A DNA stretch of 64,000 bases, from positions 92,010 through 156,009 of the forward strand of contig CAYJDR010000001.1 of the NCBI GenBank assembly GCA_964368965.1, written 5' to 3'. Numbering within the stretch: position 1 is the first letter of the stretch; the number at the start of each line of letters is the position of its first letter. The notes beneath the pieces are model-generated. The model saw nothing but the letters and a program-made list of their open reading frames with translations, did no database searches and had not been told where the DNA came from. Shown here piece by piece: positions 36,269 to 44,511 of this stretch. The DNA is from CAYJDR01 sp964368965. Lineage in GTDB: Bacteria > Chrysiogenota > Deferribacteres > Deferribacterales > Mucispirillaceae. The translations under genes and the position numbers were made by a program.

Positions 36269-37525
36269 TTATCCGTTAATGTTGAAGTTTATAGATACTG
36301 TAAACGGAGATAGAGTATCAACCGACATACTAAACTCATGTGCTTCAACAATCTTTTTAGTAATAGCAAGCCCTAAGCCAGAGCCTTTTGTTTTAGTTGT
36401 GTAAAATGGTTCAAACAACTTTTCAACATCAACGTCGAGTGCTTGAGTTGTGTTGTTTGCTATTGTTACAACCTTTGTCGCATCATTTATATTAATTGTT
36501 ACAATATCGTTTTCAGGTGAAGCGTCAAACGCGTTTAAAAGTAAGTTTACAAACACCTGCAACATCTTATTGTTATCTAGTGAGCAGTTGAAATTAGCAT
36601 CATTAATATCGATCGTAATGCCTTTTTTATCAGCGTCATGTGTTAGTAGGGTGCAAGTTTTTTGGATGATAGACTGTATATCAGTATCAGTTACTTGCAT
36701 TTCAATGTATCTGCCATAAGCTAAAAAGTCATTTACGATAGTCGAAAGTCTGTTGACTTCGTCTTGCGTTTTTTCGAGTATTTCTTTTGTTGTTTCGCTT
36801 GTTTCTTTCTTTTCAGCATAAGATATAAGCCCAGATATGCTTGATAGTGGGTTCTTTATCTCGTGTGCTAATATATTTGAAAGCCTGCCTGTTGCAGCCT
36901 CAGTTTCAGCATTTTTAAGTTTTTTTGTAAACTCATTATTGACAGCAATAAGAGTTTTTGTGCGCCTATAGAGGTATATAATTAATATCTCAACCATGAT
37001 TGATATAAAGATAATAACAACTGCACTATATTTTAACCTGTTTAAGCTATCTTTTTTTATGACAAGTCCGATAGCTGTTAGGCGTGNNNNNNNNNNNNNN
37101 NNNNNNNNNNNNNNNNNNNNNNNNNNNNNNNNNNNNNNNNNNNNNNNNNNNNNNNNNNNNNNNNNNNNNNNNNNNNNNNNNNNNNNTGAGTCAAAATTGA
37201 GTGATTTATAAATGTCTTCAAAGTCGCTATTGAGGACGAAAATAGTATTTTGGTTCTGAAACAGCATGATGTCAGCAAGTATATTTGTGTCGAACATGCT
37301 TTTAAAAAGGTCGTGCAAGTAGTTGTTGCCACGTGAAGTGTTTAGCAACATAGGGCGACTGCCTGCGATAGCACGCGTAACTGTGTCGCCAAAGTTGATG
37401 AGTGAATTGTAGTGAGATCTATAGCTATACGTCATAACTGTGATGAGTATAGCCATAATCACAACATTAAGTATGATTAGTACAGAAAATAATTTTTGAA
37501 GTTGTTTATTGAATGTACTATTCAT
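36269..37525 (-). CDS. membrane sensor histidine kinase, interrupted by an assembly gap
   Basis: An N-terminal membrane segment (about 13-33), an extracytoplasmic sensor region, a second membrane segment (about 168-186) and the kinase core. The phospho-acceptor motif is LAHEIKNPLSSISG (about 225), and the ATP-binding domain has GSGLGLAITKKIVEAH. The 100 N fall in the sensor region, just before the second membrane segment. Both flanks stay in one frame across the gap, so it is probably one gene, but the true length is unknown. It forms a pair with the downstream NtrC-type regulator and follows ribBA after 10 bases. Confidence 0.88.
   Translation of the reverse strand: MNSTFNKQLQKLFSVLIILNVVIMAILITVMTYSYRSHYNSLINFGDTVTRAIAGSRPMLLNTSRGNNYLHDLFKSMFDTNILADIMLFQNQNTIFVLNSDFEDIYKSLNFDSXXXXXXXXXXXXXXXXXXXXXXXXXXXXXXXXXXRLTAIGLVIKKDSLNRLKYSAVVIIFISIMVEILIIYLYRRTKTLIAVNNEFTKKLKNAETEAATGRLSNILAHEIKNPLSSISGLISYAEKKETSETTKEILEKTQDEVNRLSTIVNDFLAYGRYIEMQVTDTDIQSIIQKTCTLLTHDADKKGITIDINDANFNCSLDNNKMLQVFVNLLLNAFDASPENDIVTININDATKVVTIANNTTQALDVDVEKLFEPFYTTKTKGSGLGLAITKKIVEAHEFSMSVDTLSPFTVSINFNING
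37087..37186. other. assembly gap of 100 N
   Basis: Exactly 100 undetermined bases, the usual placeholder length for a scaffold join. It lies inside the histidine kinase gene. The distance across it, and whether the two sides are truly adjacent, cannot be judged from the sequence, although the kinase frame continuing on both sides supports adjacency. Confidence 0.98.
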
Positions 37526-37535
37526 GGTTTATAAA

Positions 37536-38627
37536 TTAATCTTCTACTATTTCTAAGCTATAGCCAGAAATCGCTTTCATAACCTTAGGGCTAGATGCAA
37601 CAAATTTTAGTTTTTTGATGCCTAATTTACGTAAGCACATTGCACCAAAACCGTAGTCGATTATTGCAGGTTCGTTATCGCCGTGTGGGTCAAGCGAGCC
37701 ATGTGGAGTGCTTAAAAAGCCTGATTTATCAGTGTCTTTATACATGTATAGAAGAACGCCAGCACCTTCATCGTTAATTTTCTTCAATGCTTCTTGTAGT
37801 TTTGTTGAACAGTTGCAAAGGGTAGAGCCGAAAATATCGCCAGCTAAACATTGAGAGTGCACACGCACAAGAACTGGCTCATCAGGGTTGATATCGCCTT
37901 TGATGAGTGCAACAGCTTCTTGGTTGTCAGCTGTGTTTAAAAAGCCTGTGATTTTGAAGTCGCCATATGCTGTTGGCATAGTTGCTGAAGATACTTCTTT
38001 CACAATATCTTCAGATGTAAGCCTATATTTGATAAGCTCAGCTACAGTTATGATCTTTAGGCCATGTTTTTCAGCGTATTTTTCAAGCGATGGCATACGA
38101 GCCATTGTACCATCTTCGTCCATGATTTCACATATAACGCCAGATGGAAACACGCCTGCCATTCTTGCTAAGTCAACAGAGCCTTCTGTTTGCCCAGCAC
38201 GCACTAAAACACCACCATCACGTGCCCTTAAAGGAAACATGTGGCCAGGTGTAGCTATATCATCTTTTGTAGAAGTTGGGTTGATAAGAACTTGGATAGT
38301 TCTTGCTCTATCGTGTGCAGATATGCCAGTTGTAACACCTTCACGCGCTTCGACAGAAACCGTGAACGCTGTGCCAAACTTACATGTGTTGCTTGTAGCC
38401 ATTTGTTTAAGGCCCATTTCATCGCATCTATCACCAGTGAGTGTAACACAAATTAAACCACGACCGTGCGTAGCCATAAAGTTGATAGCCTCAGGTGTAA
38501 CAAATTGTGACGCCATAACGAGGTCGCCTTCATTCTCTCTATCTTCATCATCTGTTAATATAATCATGCCACCAGCACGGATAATATCGAGTGCTTCTTC
38601 TATAGTAGCTCTAACATTTTGGTTCAT
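37536..38627 (-). CDS. ribB: RibBA-type protein: intact dihydroxybutanone-phosphate synthase, degenerate RibA half
   Basis: The N-terminal half (about 1-200) is a complete RibB, converting ribulose-5-phosphate to dihydroxybutanone phosphate. The acidic loop DDEDRENEGDLV, the motif THGRGLICV and the later RAGQTEGSVDLARMAG are all present. The C-terminal half keeps the three zinc cysteines of GTP cyclohydrolase II (SQCLAGD, LCNCST). However, YKDTDKSGFLS replaces the catalytic QEGRGIGLLNK loop and the DTVEAN region is gone. I infer RibB activity only. The chosen ATG has AAGGAG at seven bases; earlier in-frame ATGs overlap that site. Confidence 0.93.
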   Translation of the reverse strand: MNQNVRATIEEALDIIRAGGMIILTDDEDRENEGDLVMASQFVTPEAINFMATHGRGLICVTLTGDRCDEMGLKQMATSNTCKFGTAFTVSVEAREGVTTGISAHDRARTIQVLINPTSTKDDIATPGHMFPLRARDGGVLVRAGQTEGSVDLARMAGVFPSGVICEIMDEDGTMARMPSLEKYAEKHGLKIITVAELIKYRLTSEDIVKEVSSATMPTAYGDFKITGFLNTADNQEAVALIKGDINPDEPVLVRVHSQCLAGDIFGSTLCNCSTKLQEALKKINDEGAGVLLYMYKDTDKSGFLSTPHGSLDPHGDNEPAIIDYGFGAMCLRKLGIKKLKFVASSPKVMKAISGYSLEIVED

Positions 38628-38656
38628 AACCATACTCCTTGTTTCTTTCATGCAAT

Positions 38657-38685
38657 ATAATACTATATTTGTTGAGCAAAATCAA
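38657..38685 (-). promoter_or_regulatory. promoter candidate for ribBA and the two-component genes
   Basis: On the minus strand TTGATT, a 17-base spacer and TATTAT lie between the modC stop (38690) and the ribBA ribosome binding site. It would let ribBA be expressed apart from modABC. Confidence 0.45.
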
Positions 38686-38689
38686 TATT

Positions 38690-39772
38690 CTATCTAAAAA
38701 TATTTATGCTTTTTGAAAATGATGCACTTTTTATCAGCACATATATTGTTGAGTTCTCGGCAATTTGTAAATCTTTTGTAGATTGGCTAGATATTTTAAC
38801 CCACACATCGATGCCTATATCAACAAGAATGTCTGCAAAGTGATTATTGCGATATACTACTTGCTTTACAACACCTTGATATACGTTTCTGACGCTCATT
38901 ATTGGTGGTTTTTCTGCACTTAGTATGATATCTGATGAGTTTATAGTAAACCTGACTTTTGTGCCAACTTCGATCTTATCTGATGCGATTTCAGCTTCAC
39001 CACCTGCAAAGTCAACAATAGCAAGCTCAGTGTCGCTGTTATATGATTTGATAACACCTTCACATACTGTGCCATAGATGTTGAAGTTCTTATCGTTATT
39101 TATATTCTGCTCATTGATTATTTTTACAGTATTTCCAAAAGCTTTAACTTTGCCGTTATCAATAATTAATATATCATCAGCAAGACGGATAATCTCTTCA
39201 TATGAATGAGTTACATAAAAAATTGGTATATTGAAATTTGAGCGTATATTACTCAAGTATTGCAACATTTCGTGTCGCCTGTTTCTATCAAGTGATGCAA
39301 GAGGTTCATCCATAAGCAACATAGCAGGGTTTGATAATAGCGCACGTGCAATAGCCACGCGTTGCTTTTCGCCTCCTGAAAGCATTTTAGGGTATCTATC
39401 CATTAAGTGTGATATACCAAGCAATGTTGCAACTTCATCTACAGTTGTTATGGCGTTGTGTGTGTTCCTATTTGCTCCATATGTTATGTTCTTTTGCACA
39501 GTCATGTTGGGAAACAGCCTAGAATCTTGGAATACATAGCCGATGTTGCGTTTATTGATTGGTTGGTTTATCTTTTTGCTAGAGCTAAACAGGGTAGTGT
39601 CGCCATAAACTATCTCACCTTCATCAGGTGTGATAAGCCCTGCAATCATGTTGATTACAGAAGTTTTGCCGGCACCAGATTGCCCAAATATCGCAGTGAC
39701 ATTGTGTTTGTTAGGTGAAAATTCTACATCAATAAGTGTGTTGCCTAGTTGCTTTTTGAGTTTTATATGCAT
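38690..39772 (-). CDS. modC: molybdate ABC transporter ATP-binding protein
   Basis: ATPase of the molybdate importer, about 360 residues. Walker A is FGQSGAGKTS, the signature is LSGGEKQRVAIARALL and Walker B is LLMDEPLASLD. The C-terminal third (about 290-360) matches the molybdate-binding TOBE/Mop domain found in ModC. I start at the ATG at 39772, one base before the modB stop, which keeps the conserved N-terminus (MHIKLKKQLG). The longer frame lies inside modB. Confidence 0.93.
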   Translation of the reverse strand: MHIKLKKQLGNTLIDVEFSPNKHNVTAIFGQSGAGKTSVINMIAGLITPDEGEIVYGDTTLFSSSKKINQPINKRNIGYVFQDSRLFPNMTVQKNITYGANRNTHNAITTVDEVATLLGISHLMDRYPKMLSGGEKQRVAIARALLSNPAMLLMDEPLASLDRNRRHEMLQYLSNIRSNFNIPIFYVTHSYEEIIRLADDILIIDNGKVKAFGNTVKIINEQNINNDKNFNIYGTVCEGVIKSYNSDTELAIVDFAGGEAEIASDKIEVGTKVRFTINSSDIILSAEKPPIMSVRNVYQGVVKQVVYRNNHFADILVDIGIDVWVKISSQSTKDLQIAENSTIYVLIKSASFSKSINIFR

Positions 39773-39773
39773 G

Positions 39774-40463
39774 TTATGCCTTTTTAGATATCTTTGTGAA
39801 ATATTCTGATACAATCAACGCTACTATTGCGATAACGGCTGATATTATACAAAGTTTCATTGCTTGCATTTCGCCGTTAGGTAGCTGCAATGCCGAATAT
39901 AGCGCAAGTGGTAGTGTTTGTGTTTCGCTTGGTATGTTTGATACGAAAGTGATAGTTGCTCCAAATTCGCCTAAACTTCTAGCAAATGCAAGGATAGTGC
40001 CTGCAATTATGCCTGATATTGATAATGGTAGTGTGATTGTGAAAAATATTTTTAAACGTGACGCACCTAATGTTTTTGCAGCATCTTCAAGCCCGCTATC
40101 AATAGCTTCGATAGATAGCCTGATAGAACGCACCATAAGTGGAAAAGCCATCACAGCACTCGCAAGCGCAGCACCTTTCCAATCAAATGAGAACGATAAA
40201 CCAAACATTTCTTTTAAAGGCGCACCTAGTATTCCTCTATTGCCAAATAATACAAGCAACAGATAGCCGACAACAACAGGGGGCATAACTAAGGGTAAGT
40301 GTAGTATGCTATCAAATAATGATTTGCCAACAAAGTCTTTTCTAGCAAGGATATAGCCAAAAAGAAGCCCAAACGGCAATATGATAATAACTGAAGATAT
40401 CCCAACTAATAAGCTAAGCTTAATTGCTTCGACTTCAAATGTTGTAAGGTTGAAAAAATCCAT
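39774..40463 (-). CDS. modB: molybdate ABC transporter permease
   Basis: A 229-residue permease with five to six membrane segments. It has the coupling-loop motif DAAKTLGASRLKIFFTITLP (about 142-161) and the ModB-typical RSLGEFGATITF. It pairs with ModC and ModA on either side, separated by a few bases. Confidence 0.94.
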   Translation of the reverse strand: MDFFNLTTFEVEAIKLSLLVGISSVIIILPFGLLFGYILARKDFVGKSLFDSILHLPLVMPPVVVGYLLLVLFGNRGILGAPLKEMFGLSFSFDWKGAALASAVMAFPLMVRSIRLSIEAIDSGLEDAAKTLGASRLKIFFTITLPLSISGIIAGTILAFARSLGEFGATITFVSNIPSETQTLPLALYSALQLPNGEMQAMKLCIISAVIAIVALIVSEYFTKISKKA

Positions 40464-40466
40464 ATA

Positions 40467-41210
40467 CTATTCCACTATAAAGCCATGTTTTTTATAAATG
40501 GTTTTAGCTTCGTCGCTCATTAAATATTCATAAAAGAAAGCAGCGCTGTCAGAATTATTTTCTTTAATAATAGCAATAGGATAAGTTATGTTATCGTGAG
40601 TATTACTTTCAAATTCGTCAGCGATGTCTACACGGTCGTCAATGATAGCATCAGTCTTATATACTACACCAAATTTTGCTTCACCACGAGAAACAAACGA
40701 AAGTGCTGTGCGTACGCTGTCGACCTCTGCAATATGCTTCTGAACATTCTCCCATTTATTGATTGCTACTAATGCTTGCTTTGCATATGTGCCAGCTGGT
40801 ACGCTATCAACAATGCCGATAACAATTTTATCTTCATCAGCGATATCGTCTAATGTAAGGTGTGGCGAGCCTGTCTGTGTGATTAAAACTAACGAGTTAC
40901 CAAGAAAATCCTTTATCGAGCTGTTAACGAGTAATTCGTTTTCTTTTAGATAGTCAACCCATACTGAATTTGCAGAAATGTATATACTTGCTGGTGCACC
41001 GTTATAGATTTGTTTTGCTAAAGTACCTGAGCCAGCGTAAGAGATAGTGACGCTTCCATCATATGTTTGATTGAATGTAGTTGCGATTTCAGCAAGCACG
41101 TTATGGAGTGAAGATGCTGCAAATACGATAACTCGCTCAGTATTGTTTGCAGTTGCTAATGTTGGCAACAGTAAAAGCAACCCGATAACTATAATTTGTA
41201 AACGTTTCAT
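40467..41210 (-). CDS. modA: molybdate-binding periplasmic protein
   Basis: About 247 residues with a cleavable signal peptide (about 1-21, ending ATA-N). The ModA motif VFAASSLHNVLAEI holds the serines that bind the oxyanion. SYAGSGTLAKQI and GEAKFGVVYKTDA are further family motifs. The ATG at 41210 has GGAGG at the right distance; the ATG four codons upstream overlaps that site. It is the first gene of modABC. Molybdate supply implies molybdoenzymes elsewhere in the genome. Confidence 0.95.
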   Translation of the reverse strand: MKRLQIIVIGLLLLLPTLATANNTERVIVFAASSLHNVLAEIATTFNQTYDGSVTISYAGSGTLAKQIYNGAPASIYISANSVWVDYLKENELLVNSSIKDFLGNSLVLITQTGSPHLTLDDIADEDKIVIGIVDSVPAGTYAKQALVAINKWENVQKHIAEVDSVRTALSFVSRGEAKFGVVYKTDAIIDDRVDIADEFESNTHDNITYPIAIIKENNSDSAAFFYEYLMSDEAKTIYKKHGFIVE

Positions 41211-41231
41211 GATTACCTCCATCCATTTGTT

Positions 41232-41260
41232 AAAATATAAAATTGTATATAATATGTCAA
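41232..41260 (-). promoter_or_regulatory. sigma-70 promoter for modABC
   Basis: On the minus strand a perfect TTGACA, a 17-base spacer and TATTTT lie about 25 bases before the modA ribosome binding site. I see no classical ModE palindrome around it. Confidence 0.6.
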
Positions 41261-41347
41261 GAAATATAAAAGATATTAAATATAATTGAAAAATATTGAA
41301 CAGGGCAGCATATTATGCTAGTGTATGTTTAATGGAGAGTGAATGTA

Positions 41348-41563
41348 ATGGAGATTGTTTTAATTGTAGTTGCTGTTCTAGTATTGCTGATTGCAGGTGT
41401 AGTGTTTGCTTTTAGCATGAGGAAGCCAAATGTAGCTGTTGATGAAAACACCGTAGCAGATGGTGATTTCGAAACTAAGTATGATGAACTTAGCCACCTA
41501 TACTCAACAGGGCGCTTAAGCGAAGATGAATATAGGGAAGCTGTAAAGTATATTATAAACTAG
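41348..41563 (+). CDS. small membrane protein with a SHOCT-like tail
   Basis: A protein of about 71 residues: one membrane segment (about 2-22), a short linker, and a C-terminal helix pair (LSHLYSTGRLSEDEYREAV) that fits the SHOCT short C-terminal motif. The function is unknown; such small proteins often act as oligomerisation or targeting parts. I use the ATG at 41348. A GTG at 41339 lies on top of the likely ribosome binding site. The 3' end overlaps the convergent phosphatase gene by 11 bases. Confidence 0.7.
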   Translation: MEIVLIVVAVLVLLIAGVVFAFSMRKPNVAVDENTVADGDFETKYDELSHLYSTGRLSEDEYREAVKYIIN

Positions 41564-42461
41564 TTTTATACGCCTCAATAGTTGCGCCTTCGCGCAAGCC
41601 AAAGTCAGATACCATAATTTTATTATAGCCACCTTTGCGCATCACCGATAGTAATATCAATATTCCAGGTATGATCAAGTCTTCTCTGCCTGCATCCATA
41701 CCTATAACATTTCGCCTATCTTCATAAGGCAGCGTTACTAGCATATCAAGTATACGTGTAATTTCGTTGATATCAAGTGTGTAGCCGTTGATTTTTTTCC
41801 AGTCATACTCTGTCATGTTCATAGATATTGCAGCAAGGGTAGTTGCTGTGCCTGCTGTGGCGATAACGCAGTCAACTTTAGTTGGAAGCTGTAGCTCTTT
41901 CAGTATTTCATCAATACATTGCGTGCACTGCTCGATATTATCTTTTGCACTGTGCTTTACATCAAAAGTGTCAGAAAGCTTCACTACGCCTAGTTTAAAA
42001 CTTTCCGCAAACAATACGTTATTATCGCTATCAGATATAATGAACTCAGTTGAGCCACCACCTGGGTCAAATATCAATGAAGTGCCGTCAACATTAATTC
42101 CAGCTTTAACACCTTGCAACATTGTGCGTGCTTCTTTGACACCTGATATAACTTCTATATCAATACCGATTTCCTTTGCCTGTGTGATAAATTCATCACC
42201 GTTGCTAGCTTCCCTAACGGCGCTTGTTGCAACAGCAACAACGTGTTTAACATCATATTCTTTGAGTATTGATTGGAACTCTTTGAGAGCATTTATAGAT
42301 TTATCTATAGAGTCAGGCGACAACATGCCAGTGACGTTAATATTGCTCGCAAGTCTAGTAGTAGCTCTTGATGAGTTATGGATTTCTTTGATTTTATTGT
42401 TTTCTACAGTAGCAATCAACATTCTAAGTGAATTGCTGCCGATATCTATACCTGCAAACAT
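41553..42461 (-). CDS. Ppx/GppA family exopolyphosphatase/pppGpp phosphatase
   Basis: About 302 residues of the ASKHA fold. Phosphate-binding motifs are GIDIGSNSLRML (about 3-14), ATSAVREASNG and FDPGGGSTEFI (about 143). It lacks the extra C-terminal HD domain of long Ppx enzymes. It hydrolyses polyphosphate or pppGpp; sequence alone does not say which. The start at 42461 lies one base after the mltG stop. The longer frame inside mltG is not conserved. Confidence 0.93.
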   Translation of the reverse strand: MFAGIDIGSNSLRMLIATVENNKIKEIHNSSRATTRLASNINVTGMLSPDSIDKSINALKEFQSILKEYDVKHVVAVATSAVREASNGDEFITQAKEIGIDIEVISGVKEARTMLQGVKAGINVDGTSLIFDPGGGSTEFIISDSDNNVLFAESFKLGVVKLSDTFDVKHSAKDNIEQCTQCIDEILKELQLPTKVDCVIATAGTATTLAAISMNMTEYDWKKINGYTLDINEITRILDMLVTLPYEDRRNVIGMDAGREDLIIPGILILLSVMRKGGYNKIMVSDFGLREGATIEAYKTSL

Positions 42462-42462
42462 C

Positions 42463-43464
42463 TTATTTCTTTTGGTACCTATTGACATAGTTTGTATGTT
42501 GCCTATAAGTTTCAGAGAATAGGTGTTTGCCATTTTTATCAGCTACAAAGTATAAGTATTTTGTGTCAGCTGGGTTAAGTGTAGCATTTAGTGTTGCTAC
42601 GCCAATATTGCATATCGGTGTAGGTGGCAAACCGTTGTGCCTGTATGTGTTGTATACATTGCCTGCATCACGGATATCTGATTTTGTAATATTGCCATCA
42701 AATGTTAAAAACTTACCATATATAATAGTAGGGTCAGCTTGTAGGCGCATTTTTTGTTTTAGTCTGTTTAGAAATACAGAAGCAACAACAGGTGATTCTT
42801 TATCAGAATATGTTTCTTTTTGAACTATCGACGCAAGTATAAGCACTTGGTAAGTTGTTAAATTATGTTTTTTTGCGAGTGCTTCAAAGTCTTCTGGTAG
42901 CGATTTTTTGAAGTAATAATGCATCGTTAGGAGAATATCTTTAGGCTCAGTATACTTAGCAAACTGGTATGTGCTAGGCAATAAAAGGCCTTCCATTGAG
43001 CTAACTTCATAGCCAGATATTTCATATATTAGCTCACGGTCAAAAGCAGCTTCAATAAATTCTTCGCTTTTTAATATTTGCAAATTCTCAAGCCTTTCAG
43101 CAATTTGGAACAAGTTGAACCCTTCAGGTATAGTAACCCTTGTGGTTGTTTGCTTGCCTTCCATTATATTGTTTAAATATTGGTGCAGAGTTATATTGTC
43201 AGCATGGTAATAGCCATATTTAATGTTGCTGTTGAATTTTGTTACATGTTTTAAGTAAGTGTCGAACCCGATTGGCGTTTTAACATCTTCAAAAATTCGG
43301 TTATATACGCTTTGGAAGCTTTCAGATTTTTTGATGTTTATTTCATCAGTAATAGATGTCGATTTTAAAAACGCATAGTTCTGCATAAATATCAATGTAA
43401 ATATACACACAATACCAACTGCGAATATAATACCTAGTGTGGTTAGAAGTTTTTTGTTCTTAAT
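42463..43464 (-). CDS. mltG: endolytic murein transglycosylase MltG
   Basis: Cuts nascent glycan strands at the membrane and so sets peptidoglycan strand length. The catalytic part is complete: VTIPEGFNLFQIAERL, EGLLLPSTYQF, the glutamate in ASIVQKETYS, LQADPTIIYG and YNTYRHNGLPPTPICNIG. The standard starts in frame (GTG 43410, ATG further in) cut through the N-terminal membrane anchor. An ATT at 43464, six bases behind GAGGGT, gives the expected KNKKLLTTLGIIFAVGIV anchor, so I extend to it. The start codon is an inference. Ppx follows one base later. Confidence 0.93.
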   Translation of the reverse strand: MKNKKLLTTLGIIFAVGIVCIFTLIFMQNYAFLKSTSITDEINIKKSESFQSVYNRIFEDVKTPIGFDTYLKHVTKFNSNIKYGYYHADNITLHQYLNNIMEGKQTTTRVTIPEGFNLFQIAERLENLQILKSEEFIEAAFDRELIYEISGYEVSSMEGLLLPSTYQFAKYTEPKDILLTMHYYFKKSLPEDFEALAKKHNLTTYQVLILASIVQKETYSDKESPVVASVFLNRLKQKMRLQADPTIIYGKFLTFDGNITKSDIRDAGNVYNTYRHNGLPPTPICNIGVATLNATLNPADTKYLYFVADKNGKHLFSETYRQHTNYVNRYQKK

Positions 43465-43497
43465 ATTGTTACCCTCATAGAGATACTTTTACAGCAT

Positions 43498-43526
43498 ACG
43501 ATAGCTTAAATTTTGAAATTTGTCAA
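43498..43526 (-). promoter_or_regulatory. sigma-70 promoter candidate for mltG-ppx
   Basis: On the minus strand a perfect TTGACA, 17 bases and TATCGT lie upstream of mltG. The predicted transcript would begin about 20 bases before the GAGGGT binding site, which supports the proposed ATT start. Confidence 0.5.
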
Positions 43527-43571
43527 AGGATACGTGAGGTGTATTTCTAAATTGTAAAAGCATATATGAAG

Positions 43572-43600
43572 TTTACATCGTAAAAAATATGTGTTATATT
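43572..43600 (+). promoter_or_regulatory. promoter for the unknown gene at 43638
   Basis: TTTACA, a 17-base spacer ending in TGTGT and TATATT form a promoter whose transcript would start near 43607. This lies beyond the ATG at 43602, which therefore cannot be the start of the next gene. Confidence 0.55.
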
Positions 43601-43637
43601 TATGACTTATATTTACGATATAGGGGGTACAAATAAC

Positions 43638-44501
43638 GTGAGTTGGGAAAAAAAAGCTACAGTAGCATATCATTTTATAGAGTCAGCAGATGAAGATTTC
43701 TTCATTAATTTCAGCAACAATTTAAACACAATTATAGCTAGCGAAGAAGTGACAGGCGTGTTCGAGGCTGGCGAAGTTAAGTTTATATGGAAAATTAATG
43801 GTAAGCTAGACGTGCTTGAAACGGAAACATTTCTTATATCGTTAGTTAAAGAGCGTGCTTCGTGGCCTGTATGGTTTAACGAAGAGGGTGATATTTCAAA
43901 CGTACCTTTAGTTGAAGGTAGCCTTGGCGAGCTTTATTACGCTATAATTAACCCAGCTAACAAATTTATGCTCAGTATGGCAGCAGCAACTGGCGCAGCA
44001 GCGGGTAGCTTCAAAAAACTTTTAAACGAATTTTCACAAGAAGGTGGCATCAAAATTACGCCACTATTTGAAGATAATGTCGATAAAACTACACTCATGT
44101 GGGATTACTATAAAAAGATAGGTTTATCGCTTAACTTTCCTACTGCAGACGATCTATCAGAATTTCAAACTACAAAAGAAGGTGCATTATTAGGCATGCT
44201 TGAAGAAATGGGTGGCTTAAAGATTGATGTCACAATCACAGCACCAAAGCAAAAGCAAGTGCTTAATGCTAGCCAACTTAGAGACACTGTGCAAACGTTA
44301 ATCAGTAACGACTTCTGTACGAAGCTTGTTGTTAGAGGTTCAGAGTTTGAAAGTGGCGATGTAGAAGAATATGATATCAAAAACGCTCAAGTAAAATATA
44401 GTGAGCAAATCGAAATATCTGGCACATACATGACTATTGAAGAAGCTACTAGCGTATTGATTAGAGCGCTCAACGATAAAGTTAGCGAACTTATTGACTA
44501 G
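43638..44501 (+). CDS. unrecognised 287-residue cytoplasmic protein
   Basis: I do not recognise a family. Starting at the GTG at 43638 (AGGGGG ten bases upstream), the protein opens MSWEKKATVAYHF. It has no signal peptide. One alanine/glycine-rich stretch of modest hydrophobicity (MLSMAAATGAAAGSF, about 114) might be a short membrane-contacting helix or a glycine loop. A second half includes MWDYYKKIGLSLNFP and ends in a helix (TIEEATSVLIRALNDK). It has its own promoter. The next gene, an iron-sulfur flavoprotein, starts 10 bases after its stop, so the two may be co-transcribed. Confidence 0.75.
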   Translation: MSWEKKATVAYHFIESADEDFFINFSNNLNTIIASEEVTGVFEAGEVKFIWKINGKLDVLETETFLISLVKERASWPVWFNEEGDISNVPLVEGSLGELYYAIINPANKFMLSMAAATGAAAGSFKKLLNEFSQEGGIKITPLFEDNVDKTTLMWDYYKKIGLSLNFPTADDLSEFQTTKEGALLGMLEEMGGLKIDVTITAPKQKQVLNASQLRDTVQTLISNDFCTKLVVRGSEFESGDVEEYDIKNAQVKYSEQIEISGTYMTIEEATSVLIRALNDKVSELID

Positions 44502-44511
44502 GGAGAAAACA

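Noticed and set aside
37888..38697. 269-residue open frame on the plus strand opposite ribBA
   Set aside because: It mirrors a real gene with intact RibB motifs, has low-complexity serine/isoleucine-rich composition and no start signals. It is a shadow frame.
41307..41319. AGCATA-T-TATGCT palindrome before the small SHOCT-like gene
   Set aside because: Six-base AT-rich arms over a possible -10 box are expected by chance in such sequence; too weak to call an operator.
41788..42522. 244-residue open frame opposite the Ppx/GppA gene
   Set aside because: Shadow of a well-conserved phosphatase; hydrophobic serine-rich composition reflects the other strand.
43602..43637. ATG at 43602 as start of the unknown 287-residue protein
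   Set aside because: It lies at or before the predicted transcription start of the promoter at 43572-43600 and has no ribosome binding site. The GTG at 43638 follows AGGGGG.
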